A stretch of DNA of 64,000 nucleotides from Taenia hydatigena (GCA_036345935.2 JADWOT020000006.1:22444198-22508197), one strand, 5' to 3'; numbered from the stretch's first letter, positions 38,286-49,744 are shown. Program-made: numbers and translations. The notes: generated by a model not told the origin, from the letters alone.

Positions 38286-39870
38286 ATGAGTGCAGGGACC
38301 ACTTTCGCCATTGTGCTCAGGTGCCTCTTAGTCGGCGGCTTCAGTTATCCAAAGCTACCGACGTTCCCACCTTGCAATTCATCTGTGTGCCATTCTGGTG
38401 CAGATACTGGCTACGGTTGCCAAAGCGGAGTATGCAAGTACGCATGTTCCCAGGCACTGTGTCACGGCTTTGGGAACTCTGTCTTTCCTCAGAAGGGACT
38501 CCAAGAGGCGTGGGGTAGCGGAGCCCTTGGTAAGCAGGGCTGCTATGGTGGAAACTGTGGCTACTGGAGTGGATGTGAGGACGGAGAATGCAGGGATTTC
38601 TATGACTTCACGCAGTGTCAAGCTGATGAATGCTTCAGTGGACCATTTCAGGGTTATGGTTGCATCAATGGCGGCAACTGCCAAGTTGTCTGCCGTGATG
38701 GCGTTTGCCACTCCATTGACAATTATGGCAAATCGCATCAACCCGCAATGATCACAGGGTATGGAGGTGCCATCTCTGGATATGGCCATGACCCCGTGAT
38801 GATGTATGGTATGCCGAGCTATGAGCATCATATGCATTCACAATCCCTAGTTCCAAGCTTCCCTACTTCAGTGCACACTATGGATCCAGTTGTTCTTCAA
38901 TCCATTTTCTTGGATATTCCAAACGTGAATCAACTTCTCATGTCGGTAGACCCTGGTGCGTACCAGGAATTGGTGTTTTGCTTCCAATTTGGACCCATAT
39001 GCACTCCAGTCAATGATTGTTGGACTGCCAAACATCAAAGACATCCTGGCTAGTATGGATTTAGTACTTCTCCAGTCAATCATCGCAACTGCACCTGGCA
39101 TTGACAGCATGCTATTTGGCTCTAGGCCATACTTCAATCAACCCATGATGCCGCATATGCCCAAGCAGAAGCAAGTTACTAAGAAGCCCAAGGCTACGAC
39201 TCCAAAGCCTTCCACTAGAAAGCCCGATTCGGTAAAGACCGCTGATCCTAACGTTGCACTAACAATTTTCTCATCAGTGCCAAGTATTCCCATTCATCAT
39301 GCCAATGCCTTTTTGAATGCAGACCCGAACTTTGTTCAGTACATAATCAAGAACCATCAACAATAAGGCTCTTCAGTACGTCACCGCACATGTTCCTGAG
39401 TTTGGTGAAATTTTGTCGAAGAAGAATCCCAACACACTGGAAGCCGTTTTTTGACAAACTGCCCAACATCTCCAAATACCTGCAAGCCGTGGATCCCGAG
39501 GTACTGCAAGCTCTTGTGACGAAATTGCCCTCTCTTGCAAAACATGCACCTCCACTGCCAATCACACCTGCTCCTCTGAAAACATCAACACTCTTGCCTG
39601 AAAAGAAAAAGGGGGTGACAAAAGAGGCTGATGAAGTGGAAGTTAAATGCGCTGTGTTTGGGTGTTCAGACCGGAGCAAGCTTCACGTACAGAGATTCCA
39701 GCTGCTACCCTGAGATGAAGCACATGATGACGACACCTTATGCATTTGAAATAAAGCAGTCTTGTTACGTCAGCTTGCCTGCCAATATCCCTATTAGAAG
39801 GACCGAAGAAACTTGCTACAGTGACATAAGACGCAATACTTGCCAGTCCAACGGGAGCTCATTAGACTTG
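38286..39870 (+). pseudogene. Secreted Cys-rich protein with DP-LQS repeats; frame broken, 3' end in gap
   Basis: The start at 38286 gives a short hydrophobic leader (AIVLRCLLVGGF), then a domain of about 110 residues with some 20 cysteines. Two of its modules share the spacing C-x4-C-x9-C-x4/5-C-x3-C-x4-C. A Gly/Tyr/His/Met-rich linker follows, then units of about 22 residues of the form DP-x2-LQS-x6-PN-x3-LL-x2-M/V, repeated at least six times around a Lys/Thr/Pro linker (KATTPKPSTRKP). After that comes another Cys-containing segment that runs into the N gap. The coding frame changes near 38955-38985, near 39350-39366, in a T6 run at 39447-39452 and near 39655-39690. All four changes go to the next frame (+1). 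This is either a decaying gene or a live gene with uncorrected sequencing indels; the intact promoter and leader favour the latter. Family unknown. Confidence 0.6.
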
Positions 39871-39970
39871 NNNNNNNNNNNNNNNNNNNNNNNNNNNNNN
39901 NNNNNNNNNNNNNNNNNNNNNNNNNNNNNNNNNNNNNNNNNNNNNNNNNNNNNNNNNNNNNNNNNNNNNN
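39871..39970. other. Assembly gap of exactly 100 N
   Basis: A run of 100 N is the usual placeholder for a join of unknown length. Order and distance of the sequences on either side are therefore not certain. The gap cuts the 3' end of the secreted-protein gene and lies upstream of the aminopeptidase. Confidence 0.95.
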
Positions 39971-41773
39971 ACCATGTCTCTCTTCACACATTACTGTTTA
40001 AAAGGTCTCTCTGCTGATTCTTGAATTTAGGCTACACTCGCAGATTTGTGCCGAGTTACCCGAAATATCATCTAAGTGAATGCAAGCTCGAGTGTGGCTA
40101 ATTTGCGTTCTGTCTCAAGTGCCTGCCGTTCCCAATAAAGGCGCGCTTTTATGCCACAGTCTTCTGTGTTTGGAATAAGGGAAAATGGCACATACAAACG
40201 GTGCAAGATCGGAGGTTTACCGAATTCGCCTACCTTATCGCCTAAGCCTCTTGTTAATCTTTCTCAACCAGGTTGAGAAGAATTAGTGGACTGAGCAATG
40301 AGAAATTCTTTAATTTTTAATCAAAACGACTACTATTGAGTAATTTCTGTCATGCATGTTCAGCAGCCTTCCGTAAGTCTTGTAACTACTTACTCCATAC
40401 CAGACATCACAAGAAGTAGTTTGCTTAGCGATTTGCTCACAGTCTGATGTGCGACTGAGATGTTTTGCGGTTTGAAGACGCAAAGGGACCGCTAATAAAG
40501 GTGACGCAAGCGCATCTCCACATCTCAATCACGGATGCATTGAGGGCCAATGGCAATGGATTCTATGCTGCCGACTCAAAATCCAAACGTTTACATGCAG
40601 TGGTAATGCGATTCCATTTCTATCTCAGCGTTCAGGTCTTAGCTGGATGAAACGCTGCCACCTCTTTGGAGTGGAACAGATCAAATGCTGCTGATAGCGT
40701 TTTATGGTAGCAGCAAATCGAGGCATGAATTTCTCTGTGGTCTAGAAGCATACATACTGTATTCAGAGGTCACATCCTGCTCCACTCGTCGCCCTGCACA
40801 AAGAAGGCTGCACTAGAGGTGTCGAAAGGACTTATAGTGAGATGGAGGAGAATTTAGCAGCTAATTGTTCGCAATGAGGTTTAAACTGTAGCAGCTCTTC
40901 AAATTTACAACCTATCAATAAATTTCGTGCAACAGCAGATATTTTAGTAGAGCCAGACGAGTAACTCTTCTCTCGCCTGTCTTCGTTGTCTTGCTGGCTC
41001 ACTCACTACTCAGTGGCGTTTTCTCGTTTGGTCTGACATAAAGGGGTGCAAGATCCCCACCGCTTCAAGATGTTTGAAACTGCTTGTTAAGAGGACTCTA
41101 GGTGCCTCGCGCTTTGCCATTTAGGGCAAAGAACATGAATAAGTGAGAGGTTGGAAGTACGAACTGGTGTCACAGGATCAAGGCATGTGGTACAAAATCT
41201 TCCGCGTTTCGATTGCGGTGTCGTCTTAAAGCTCTGTGACAGCAGGCATTGGATGCTTTGAAACCATGTGCACACTTAACAACTAGACGCAAAGCGGTGC
41301 AGTGTGATGACTAGTCCGCACCATGGGGAGGAGAAACCATTATTTCAGTTGGTAGTTGTGGTCATGTGCCTTCCGTGCACTTTTAGCGTAGTGTCCCTCA
41401 ACTTATCTCGTTTTCGTTAGACCAACTGTTTCAATGGGGGAGAGGGAGCTCATCTGAGATCCGCAGAGCTGAGGACGGACTAGCGTTCACTGAGTATATT
41501 GTGCACAGCATTCACATTAAGCAAACGTCGATCGCCTTCATCCTACGTTTTCATTCATGAAACGATGTGAAGCGAAGCTGAAACGCAATATTGAAATCAC
41601 TGCGCATGGTGATTAGTTGAAATCTTGTCCACCAATTTAAGCAACGCTGGTCTTATCTCGTACGCGAATGTGTTGTAGCTAACGGTTGCATTGCTTGCCA
41701 GAGGAGTTTTAGAGGAATCGTTCCTCGTCCCCTTTCCTTTGCTCTCGAAGTATGTCCGATAGGGCGCTTTGAG
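39971..41773. other. Non-coding, upstream of aminopeptidase exons
   Basis: I looked for the missing 5' exons of the aminopeptidase (start codon and the DARRAFPCWDEP-type block) and found none. AATAAA at 40134-40139 could be the poly(A) signal of the gene that enters the gap. Nothing else is recognised. Confidence 0.5.
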
Positions 41774-41867
41774 TTACCATCAACTCTGCCGAATTCAATT
41801 CAACTTGGGTGAAGCTAATATCTCCTCGGCTGTTTGACTGTGCTCAGTATTCAACCGACGAACGAAG
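41774..41867 (+). CDS. Tentative upstream aminopeptidase exon
   Basis: Between CTTTGAG and AAG|GTATGC the frame reads TINSAEF...VKLIS...CAQYSTDER. This fits the M1 N-terminal domain pattern in which an INxADI-like strand is followed about 25 residues later by Y-x3-DE-R/K. However, it leaves in phase 2, whereas the next supported exon (42012) begins in phase 0. About 90 family residues that should lie between them are absent from the 144-base interval. It is either a real exon next to a deletion or a chance match. Confidence 0.35.
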
Positions 41868-42011
41868 GTATGCCTTTGGATGAAGTTCGCGTGCCACAAA
41901 TGTGTCGATGGAGGTGACTGCTGAGGTTGCGATAGAGTGGTGTAATACCAGCGAACAAACTTCAACATTAAGAAGTGGCGTTTAAGCTTCACCTCTTTTA
42001 ATGTCCTACAG

Positions 42012-42376
42012 CCTGAAACCGCCCGTGACATCATACCGACACCGGAGGGCTGCAGCGAACCACCTGATGGTCGCAACTATGTCAAAATAACGTTTGCTCG
42101 CACCCCACTCATGGCGACTTACCTTGTTGCCGTGGTATTGGGGGATTTCGAGTACATCTCCACCACCAGCAATGTAGTTCCAAGTACTTCATTTCCAAGA
42201 CAAATTGAAGTTCGTGTTTACACACCGCTGGGCAAGCGCAGCTTTGGGCAGCATGCGTTGGCGGTGGCGAAGGAATCGTTGCCCTTCTACGCCGAGCTCT
42301 TTGGATGCCCCTATCCATTGCCCAAACTGGATCTGGTCGCGATTCCGGACTTTGATTGGGGATTGGTGACTTTTAG
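42012..42376 (+). CDS. NPEPPS: Aminopeptidase exon: N-domain end, GAMEN site deleted
   Basis: Acceptor TGTCCTACAG, donor AG|GTGAGT, 365 bases, phase 0 in and phase 2 out. The last codons read [13 protein letters not shown]. The family has seven residues, ending in GAMEN, where this has one Asp. Confidence 0.85.
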
Positions 42377-45300
42377 GTGAGTTGTCGAAACTTGACCATC
42401 ACCTCTACTTCTGCTACCTTTCCATTCATCCTATCAATGGGTCGCCGTTTCTGCTGTCCGTCCATTTCGATACCCCGTTAAGCCCGTCGTGTGCAATTAG
42501 CTATCAAAGTGACACTCGCACCCTGATGTTTTACGCAGAATCGCCCGATATATATTCTAAAACGATAACTTGCATTCCACCTACCAATTCTTCGGCCACG
42601 TGTGAGAGCACGTCAGGTCTTGGGACATCGTGTGCATGCTCCTGTTGAGACGTAGTAAAATGCTCAGTGCGACTCTAGTCATGAGCAGAGCCAGAAGGCT
42701 AGTGACTGCCGGGCTACGCAAACCGTGTGAAGCAGACATCTGGAGGTTCGATAACCCCTCTCGTCTCCTAATGTGCACCTGTGCATCAATAATAAAATCT
42801 AGTGAAGTGGAAACGAAGAAAGGTGGCAGGGTTATTTGGCAAGGGTACATTGGGCATATTGGGCACACCTTCATTTAAACATGCAATGTGTTTACTTGGG
42901 TAACTTTTGGGCCCCTTTTTACTTCATCCACAACGACACCTGCAATGACAGTTATGCTGAGTGCTACCTCAGAACCACTGTGAGTGACGACTCATGTAAG
43001 AACAATGAGGCACACCCCTCCATCGTAACTGTCAGACAGGAGATCTCAAAACTTACTTGACGCCCATTTCTATTGGCCGCAGTTAGGAATCTCTCCATCT
43101 AAGTCCATGGTCATTGCAGAGGTGTACTCTGCTCCTGCAGCCTTAACAGTTGCCACACACGATTGTTTGGTGACTGCATACCTGCTCTTGGGAGCCATTG
43201 TCGAAGATGCCCAGTGTCAAAATTTGGGTGAATTTGTCCACTCTGTGAGAGGACATATTCTAGCCACGATTGGTCCTTAGGCCCTGTAAGGAATTTCGGT
43301 TGAAGTAGGACTGTGTGTCACTAGCGCTGAAGTTGAGCATCAGCGAACCCCCAAGAGCTCGCGTAATGCCGTCTCCACACAGCCTTTCCATCTATCGCCT
43401 TTCACTTGCTCGTGATTGCAGAGAGACGGCTCTCTTGATCGACCCAGAGAACTCCTCTCTTTTGTCAAAACAACGCGTTGCGTTGACAGTGGCGCACGAG
43501 GTGTCACACATGTGGTTCGGTAATCTTGTGACCATGTCGTGGTGGACGGATCTCTGGCTTAATGAAGGCTTTGCAACGTGGGCCGAATATCTTGCTGTGG
43601 ATCATTGCTTTCCCGACTACGATATTTGGGTGAGTCATCCCAACCAGCGATTTCTCTGATGGTTAAAATTAGAGCTGTTGGAATGGGACTGGGTTGAGTG
43701 TGGATTGTGCTTGCGCCATCGCACGACACTTCGGCACTCCCACTGGTCGATTCCATCGTATTTGCCTTAACTGTGTGGTGCTTTCCTGATTATTTACACT
43801 AAGTACATGATCAAATTTGCGACATCCTGAAGCCTGCCCATCATCAACAGCGTCCGTCTAATTATCCACACTTGCATCTCACCTTGTGGTGGATTAATGA
43901 GAAGAAGGAAATCACTCGCCACTAGCCTCTCAGAGGGAACTCGGGTGCCACAGTCGACGTATTTGATTGTTCATGACTGGTGGATAGATCTTTGGGGTTG
44001 GAGCATTGCGGTAAACATCAGCATCTCGCTTGCTGCTAATAGACTAAATAACATGGCGGGATCATGTGTTGATTCTCGCAACGAAATGATTTCGTGTCGG
44101 ATGAGAGGCCTTGCCACTTGGCCTTCAGATAAGAATCGACTACCGCAGTCCAGGTGTTTGGGTGCCGCGATGGCGCGTTTTTGTCCTCACGCTAAGGACA
44201 TTCGACTTTGTTTTGTGCAAAGCCCAGTCAATCGGGTTGGCGCATGATTTTGGACAACAGGTCACACGTGGCGTTGTTGCGTCTGATGGAGGACCATTGA
44301 GGTCACTTTCAAATGCTTTCATCCACCCACAGACGGGAAGGGGCCTTTTCCTTAGTCTTCACATTAAGCACACATCAGCACGGATAGATGTACTCTGCCA
44401 GCGAGGACTCGCACCACCTACTTGCATTTCTCAGGCGTGAAAGATGGGCCATTGTGTTGGTGTCTCATGATCAGCCCAAAATTCTTTTAGTAGAGAAAAG
44501 CCGGCTTGATTCCAGGATGACAGCCACAATTGTTGCTCAAGGGCTTAATTTTTACCGGGTTGGCAGTCGATCCAGACAAGGTCAATTGATGCACCTGTCT
44601 TTAGCTCCAACCTTGTCTGCTCTACACTTGAGTTGCTCCACGGCTCGCTCTGCTTTGAATCCTTTCTAAATGGTTTATTTTCATTGCTTTTAGACCCACT
44701 TCGTGTCGTCAGAGTATGTTCGAGCACTGCGATCAGACGAATTGAAAAGCAGTCATCCCATTGAGGTTTGCATTGCATTTCACCAATTGTTGCCGCTCAG
44801 CTGCTCGTCTCCTCATGTCCACTAAGAACAGCCTAACGTCTTGTCCTTGTCACTTAGGTTGAAGTAAGCAGTGCTCAAGAAGTGGAGGAGATCTTCGACG
44901 CGGTGTCTTATCAGAAGGGCAGCTGCGTCATCCGCATGCTCTATGAACACATGGGTCACCAGGTGAGTATCTTAGATTGTTCCTGTTATTTCGCGTTGCC
45001 CCTGATTCTCTCCTCCTCCTCCTCCTCCTCCTCCTCCTCCTCCTCCTCCTCCTCCTTCTTCTTCTTCTTCTTCTTCTTCTTCTTCTTCTAATCACCACGC
45101 CTGCTCCTATCATGCACTTTTCGGTTCTTGGGCAGAATCTGGAGTTCTTTTGCCTCCTTGTTCATGAGCTGCACATCGAACTATTTAAAGGTGAACTTCT
45201 CTGCGATCACGAGTTCTTCTCCCTTTATTCATTTTCTTCACTTTCTAATTCACTCCTTTTCCATGAACAATCCAGTGCGGTCAGAATGCTTGCCTTCTCC

Positions 45301-48300
45301 ATAGAGCATATTATCAAAAGTCCAAGTTCTGCTATTGTCGGTGACCTTATGCAATCCCTTTCCCTTGTCACCTTCTCATCTGCCTCGTGCTTTTCCCCTC
45401 TTCCTCCTCAAATTCACTGATTTCTCCATATCGCTGTCCTAGTTATCGGTCGCTTCATCACTTTCTTCCCGTGAAGAATTTGTTGTCAGACTGATAAACG
45501 TTTTGCGACTTGCTATTAACATTGCTCTTCCGTTTGTTTCCTGCAGACAGCACGAGTTAACTCGTGATTGTCTTACGAGAGAGAATCGCTGCTGCAGCGC
45601 AGACATTGTCAGTCGATGGTTTTAGGAAGCGAATTTCCCTCCCAGCAAATCTTTTGTACTCTTGACCATGGGAGTGAGTTGTTGGTTGGTGACTCGAAAC
45701 AAATGAGCTAACACCCAAGCGGCGAGGAATGATGTGGATGGACGGAAAGCAACTGCACATTGGAAGGAATGGGATGTGCCTATTTACGGGGCTATTAATA
45801 ATAAGTGTGAAGTCTTACGCTCAGAGGTGATTTCTCTCTAGGCGTGTGCTTTGCCAAGGCTACCTCTCTCTTCTGAGAGTGCATGGTGGTAATCACTCAT
45901 TGTTATGTTGCGTTTGTCCTTGCTTTCCTCCTGAGAGCTGCACCACTTCCTGGTGTTGTGGAGGAGGGGATGCACAAAAATGCCTGCCCCGGTCAGGCTA
46001 AAGATGAGCCTATTAGTATCCGCGTCCATGAAATGCACCGTGGCGTTGACATGGGTAAACGGGCACGACCCAGACGTGGTCAAGTGAGCGACCAACGAGC
46101 CTTTTCCACTTGAGCCCTTCGTATGTAGCGAATTACCTAATGCTTGTGTCTAATGCCTTCCGCAGCCATTTCAAGACGGTTTGAAGACGTATTTTGAGAA
46201 GTTCAAATATTCCAACGCCACAACTGAGGATCTGTGGGCTGTCCTGGAGACCACGAGTGGTTGCAATGCGACTGAGCTCATGCCTCTGTGGACGAAACAA
46301 ACAGGCTATCCCGTGGTGTCGGTTCGTCTCATTCGCGCGCCAGACGGGAAGTACAGCGTTGGACTGAAGCAGCAACGCTTTCTTACTGACGCTAGCTCCA
46401 CCAGTCGTAAGTGTCCGTTTCTTCGCATTTGTTTCCACAACAAAGTAGCTTAATCTACTATTTCACTCTATTCGTCAGTCTTTGCCACCACCAAAGGTGA
46501 TATTGCGATGGTTATAATAGTTAGAGAAGATTGTACGATCTCTCTGATAGTAGCTGACCACATCTCAACACCTTATGCTGCCCTTATCTTCGAAGCGACT
46601 TATTTTGACTCTCCAAGTGGGTCTTAGTTGGTTCTAGTCAAAGAACCAATGGAAGGGCTTTGCTTATCTACACGTCCTCGCTTTGCACTGGACTACCCAG
46701 TATGGATTGGTGACATTCGACAAAGTACCTATGGAAGTAAGCGATTTGCACTTTGCCTTTAATGTGCATAGGCGAACAGTCACAACACTGGTGCATCCCA
46801 ATTGTTGCCTGCGCCGTAGACGACTCAGACCAGCTGCTGCTTCACAGGGTTGTCGATATCCCCTCCTCCACCTCCTCGAGAACCGCAGACTTGGACGCGA
46901 TTGATGTCGACTCGGAGGAAATCATTTACCCTCTGTCCACTCCTGTCTCCTCTCCTGGAATACGTCTTAAGCCAGATGCCGTTGGTTTCTATCGCGTGCA
47001 TTACGAACCTGCCATCATGAAAACCATTATAGAAGCCATCAGCAGTGGTACTGTGCCAGAACGCGACCGTATCAGCCTGTTAGATGATCAATTTGCTCTA
47101 GCTCGGGAGGGCTTCCTTAGATTGGACAAGGTGCTGCAGTTCTGTCGCGCATTTGCTAAGGAGACGCGATTCAGTGTGTGGTCAGTGCTGTCGGAGGGAT
47201 TGGCACAGGTTCGAACCCTCCTTGAAGAGGCGTCTTACCCGGTGGGTGATGAGGTAGTTTTCCCCGAGGCATCCAAAGAGATTTGCGGCCTGAACAAATT
47301 GTGTGCTGAGCTAGCACTGCCAGTGTATGAGAGGATCGGTGAGTGTGGTTGAGCTTATTTCAATGCCGTTTTGATTTACTGCTTTCTTAAAATACGGCAT
47401 TGAAACAAACCCAAGGTATTTTGATGACCAGATTTGCTGAGATGTGGGCTATTTTCGAAGGGCTATAAGGCTTAGGAATCTACCTATACGATGTCTGACC
47501 TCCCAGTCGTTTCCTTCTCCTTGTTGGTCGAGATGCATCAATAAGAACATGATGGTGAGTTGAAGAGGTTACGAATGCTTGAGACCACTAGAATTCATGG
47601 GTCGAGCATGTTTAGGCTAGATTGAAGTGGCCGGTTGGCTGTATGGACATGGATGAGGGGGTGAACAACTGGGTCGGTAGATGGACGCATCCATCTTAAA
47701 AAGGATTGAATGATTCCAGTGAATGCATTTGTGAATGCATTGGATCGATAAATCAGAGGTGTTTGGGTTTCGCAGCTGTGGATGCAACCACTTTCCTTTC
47801 CTCCAAGCCGCCTCCTCCATTTCTCTCCTGTGCTGTTAGGCTTCCAACCAACCTCCACGGATTCGAGCAACGACCGCCTACTCCGTCCTATTATCATCTC
47901 CACTCTTGGTTGCATCGGTCACGCCGATGTCATCTGTAGGGCCCAAACCGCCTTTCAGCATCATTATACAGCCGTGATCTCTGCACCTGATGGTGAGGTT
48001 GCAATAAACCAACCAAAACTCATCTCGCCTGATCTCCGAGCTGCGATCTACTCCATTTGCATGCGCAATGGTGGCGTTGAGGAGTTCCAGAAACTTTTGG
48101 AGGTGAGTTGGTGTCGGTGATGAATGGCTTTTGATTGGTTGTGCTGGTGGCGCTGTTGCTAATACAATCTCGGAGAAAGCTAACCTATTGCACCCGGGGT
48201 GTCGTTATGAATGATCGCATGTTTGCCTTCTCTTTTATGGAGCGGCCTGAGGATTGATGTCTTGGAGAGGTTTGGAGGAGTAGGCAGAGTGGAGGGCGGA

Positions 48301-49559
48301 CTTCTCATCGGCTCTTCCAAATTGCACGTTTTTGATTTGTGCTGGTTGGGTGTGTAGGCAGTCAAGATGTAGAATGATATGGTTGATGCTAATAGCTGCC
48401 AGTATATTAACCTTATGCGCATATTTGGATGGAGTTTCCCATGCCGCATTTTCTTGTGCAAGGGCAGTGTATTGGACGCAGTGAATGTGGAGAGTGGGGT
48501 CGTAAGCGTGGACTGGATGGTGTTCTGTGGGTAGTGGACATTTGTGAGGGTTGGGTATGGGTGGATAAAGTGGGCAGATGGTCAGTGAGTAGGTAAGGGA
48601 GCAAGAATGATTGCAACTAGATTGAACAGATGGCGAATCGAGATAATGTAACTATTAGGAGTGAAGTGTCAGAGGAAATGGGTAGAGTCAGTGACTTCTT
48701 CTCACCCTCCACCAGCTGCTCACTCAGTCGTCCATGAACGACGAACGCGTTCGCATTCTCTCCAGTCTCGGCGCCACCACCAATGCCGACATTATCAGGC
48801 GCCTCTTCGATCTCGCCTTTACAGAGTGTGTGCGCAAGCAGGACCGATTCCATCTCCTTCTGGGGGTCACTGAGTCTGCGGGTGGTCGGCGGGATCTGTG
48901 GAATCTCGTGCGAGATCGCTTTGCAACGCTGGCTGAGGATCTAGGCACCTCGCATCTCCTTGCCAGAGTTCTTAAGGTAGGTTGAAGAGAGTAAGCACTA
49001 CTTCATCATTGTATTTCAAAGGGCAATTCGAGTAAATTAGTGGACCACTGAGTGATTTACTGGAATGCTTTGAATAGGCGAGAAAACTAGCATGCATTAC
49101 CCGGAAAGTGTAGAGGAAAGGCCAATCTCTTGTTGACGTTCTGCCTTTGATGACTGGATTCGGAATTGTGGATATTTTTCCTTAACTGAGCAAAACATCC
49201 TTCCCTATTCTTCTACGGAACATTTATTCAAATGCCATATACGCAGAAACTTGAATTCCTTTCATTCTGAGGCACCTTTTCCCTGTCCCCTCTTCAGGGC
49301 AGTGCTGCCGGCTTCGCTTCACGAGAACGCTACGACGAGATTAATGTAAGTGCCGTCCTCCCTTCTAAGTGCTTCCTCTTTTAAACTTCGATAAGATTTC
49401 ACGCTTCACTGTGCATCTTCGTAGGCCTTCTTTGAAGAACACGACGTGCCCTGCCCACGGGTGATTCAACAGACGCTAGAGTCTGTAAAGATCAATGCGG
49501 AGCAATGGGAACGTAACAGAGAGGTGGTGTGCAGCTTTTTACGCACACTGCTATGTTAA
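42012..49559 (+). CDS. NPEPPS: Puromycin-sensitive aminopeptidase (M1), 5' incomplete, left copy
   Basis: M1 zinc aminopeptidases remove N-terminal residues from peptides; the puromycin-sensitive type is cytosolic. Exons: 42012-42376, 43422-43629, 44694-44765, 44858-44962, 46166-46406, 46772-47338, 47840-48102, 48716-48976, 49298-49345, 49425-49559. All phases agree and give 754 codons plus TAA. In order: end of the N-terminal beta domain ([21 protein letters not shown]), the start of the catalytic domain ([15 protein letters not shown]), zinc site HEVSH-x18-E (WLNEGFA), catalytic-Tyr block [13 protein letters not shown], then the helical C-terminal domain ([12 protein letters not shown] onward). 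The family is about 875-920 residues long, so roughly 150-200 N-terminal residues are missing. The GAMEN motif is absent: PDF is followed directly by DWGLVTFR. From 43296 on, the gene lies in the left arm of the large inverted repeat. Confidence 0.9.
43422..43629 (+). CDS. NPEPPS: Aminopeptidase exon: zinc-binding HEXXH-x18-E
   Basis: Acceptor GATTGCAG, donor TGG|GTGAGT, 208 bases. It encodes [12 protein letters not shown], the zinc motif HEVSH and the third ligand in NEGFA exactly 18 residues later, then YDIW at the end. All three zinc ligands and the catalytic Glu are present. Confidence 0.95.
44694..44962 (+). CDS. NPEPPS: Aminopeptidase exons: substrate helix and catalytic Tyr
   Basis: Two exons, 44694-44765 ([12 protein letters not shown]...SSHPIE) and 44858-44962 ([19 protein letters not shown]...), joined over a 92-base intron in phase 0. 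The Tyr of VSYQKG is the conserved transition-state tyrosine of M1 enzymes. The first donor is GTTTGC, weaker than the others. Confidence 0.92.
45009..45089. repeat. (TCC)n(TTC)n microsatellite in intron
   Basis: About 15 TCC units followed by 11 TTC units just inside the intron after the catalytic-Tyr exon. It generates spurious poly-Leu, poly-Ser and poly-Arg open frames on both strands. The mirror copy at 62207-62287 has the same length. Confidence 0.95.
46166..46406 (+). CDS. NPEPPS: Aminopeptidase exon: end of catalytic domain
   Basis: Acceptor CTTCCGCAG, donor GTAAGT, 80 codons plus one base. It contains [12 protein letters not shown] and [15 protein letters not shown], the usual M1 sequence at the junction with the third domain. 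Confidence 0.93.
46772..47338 (+). CDS. NPEPPS: Aminopeptidase exon: domain III and start of helical domain
   Basis: A 567-base exon, the largest, phase 1 in and out. After WCIPIVAC comes an acidic, Ser-rich loop ([13 protein letters not shown]) longer than in the human protein. Then come the conserved [11 protein letters not shown] and [16 protein letters not shown] blocks of the C-terminal domain. Confidence 0.93.
47840..48102 (+). CDS. NPEPPS: Aminopeptidase exon: helical domain
   Basis: Acceptor GTGCTGTTAG, donor GAG|GTGAGT. It encodes [18 protein letters not shown] and EEFQKLLE, matching the family's SADLRSPVYL...HGDG region. Confidence 0.9.
48716..48976 (+). CDS. NPEPPS: Aminopeptidase exon: helical domain
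   Basis: Acceptor CCCTCCACCAG, donor AAG|GTAGGT, 87 codons, phase 0. [19 protein letters not shown] and [14 protein letters not shown] match the ERAP1-like C-terminal domain. Confidence 0.92.
49298..49559 (+). CDS. NPEPPS: Aminopeptidase last two exons and stop
   Basis: The exon 49298-49345 ([16 protein letters not shown]) and the exon 49425-49559 are joined over a 79-base intron. The final exon has [21 protein letters not shown] and INAEQWERN, the usual family C-terminus, and ends with TAA at 49557-49559. Confidence 0.9.
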
Positions 49560-49744
49560 TGGAGTGTTGTGCCTTTTCTCACTACCCAACCCCTGCATTC
49601 CAAACGCTAATTTATTTGTGCTTTTTCTAAGACCAAAATACAACAATAATCGTTATGTGCAACTCAACTTTTGAGCCGCTGTCTGTGTGGGTGGATGGAT
49701 GAGTTAGTGGCAAGATAAAAGCTGAAGTTCAGATGAACGAGCGA

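Noticed and set aside
38379..38837. 152-codon frame on the minus strand
   Set aside because: Antisense shadow of the cysteine-rich secreted gene, which has promoter, leader and repeat structure on +.
44928..45420. Poly-Arg, poly-Leu and poly-Ser frames on both strands (and their mirrors near 61876-62414)
   Set aside because: Created by the trinucleotide microsatellite inside an aminopeptidase intron.
47706..47760. Short GTGAATGCATTT repeats in an aminopeptidase intron as a regulatory element
   Set aside because: Only two units, intronic, with no other evidence of function.
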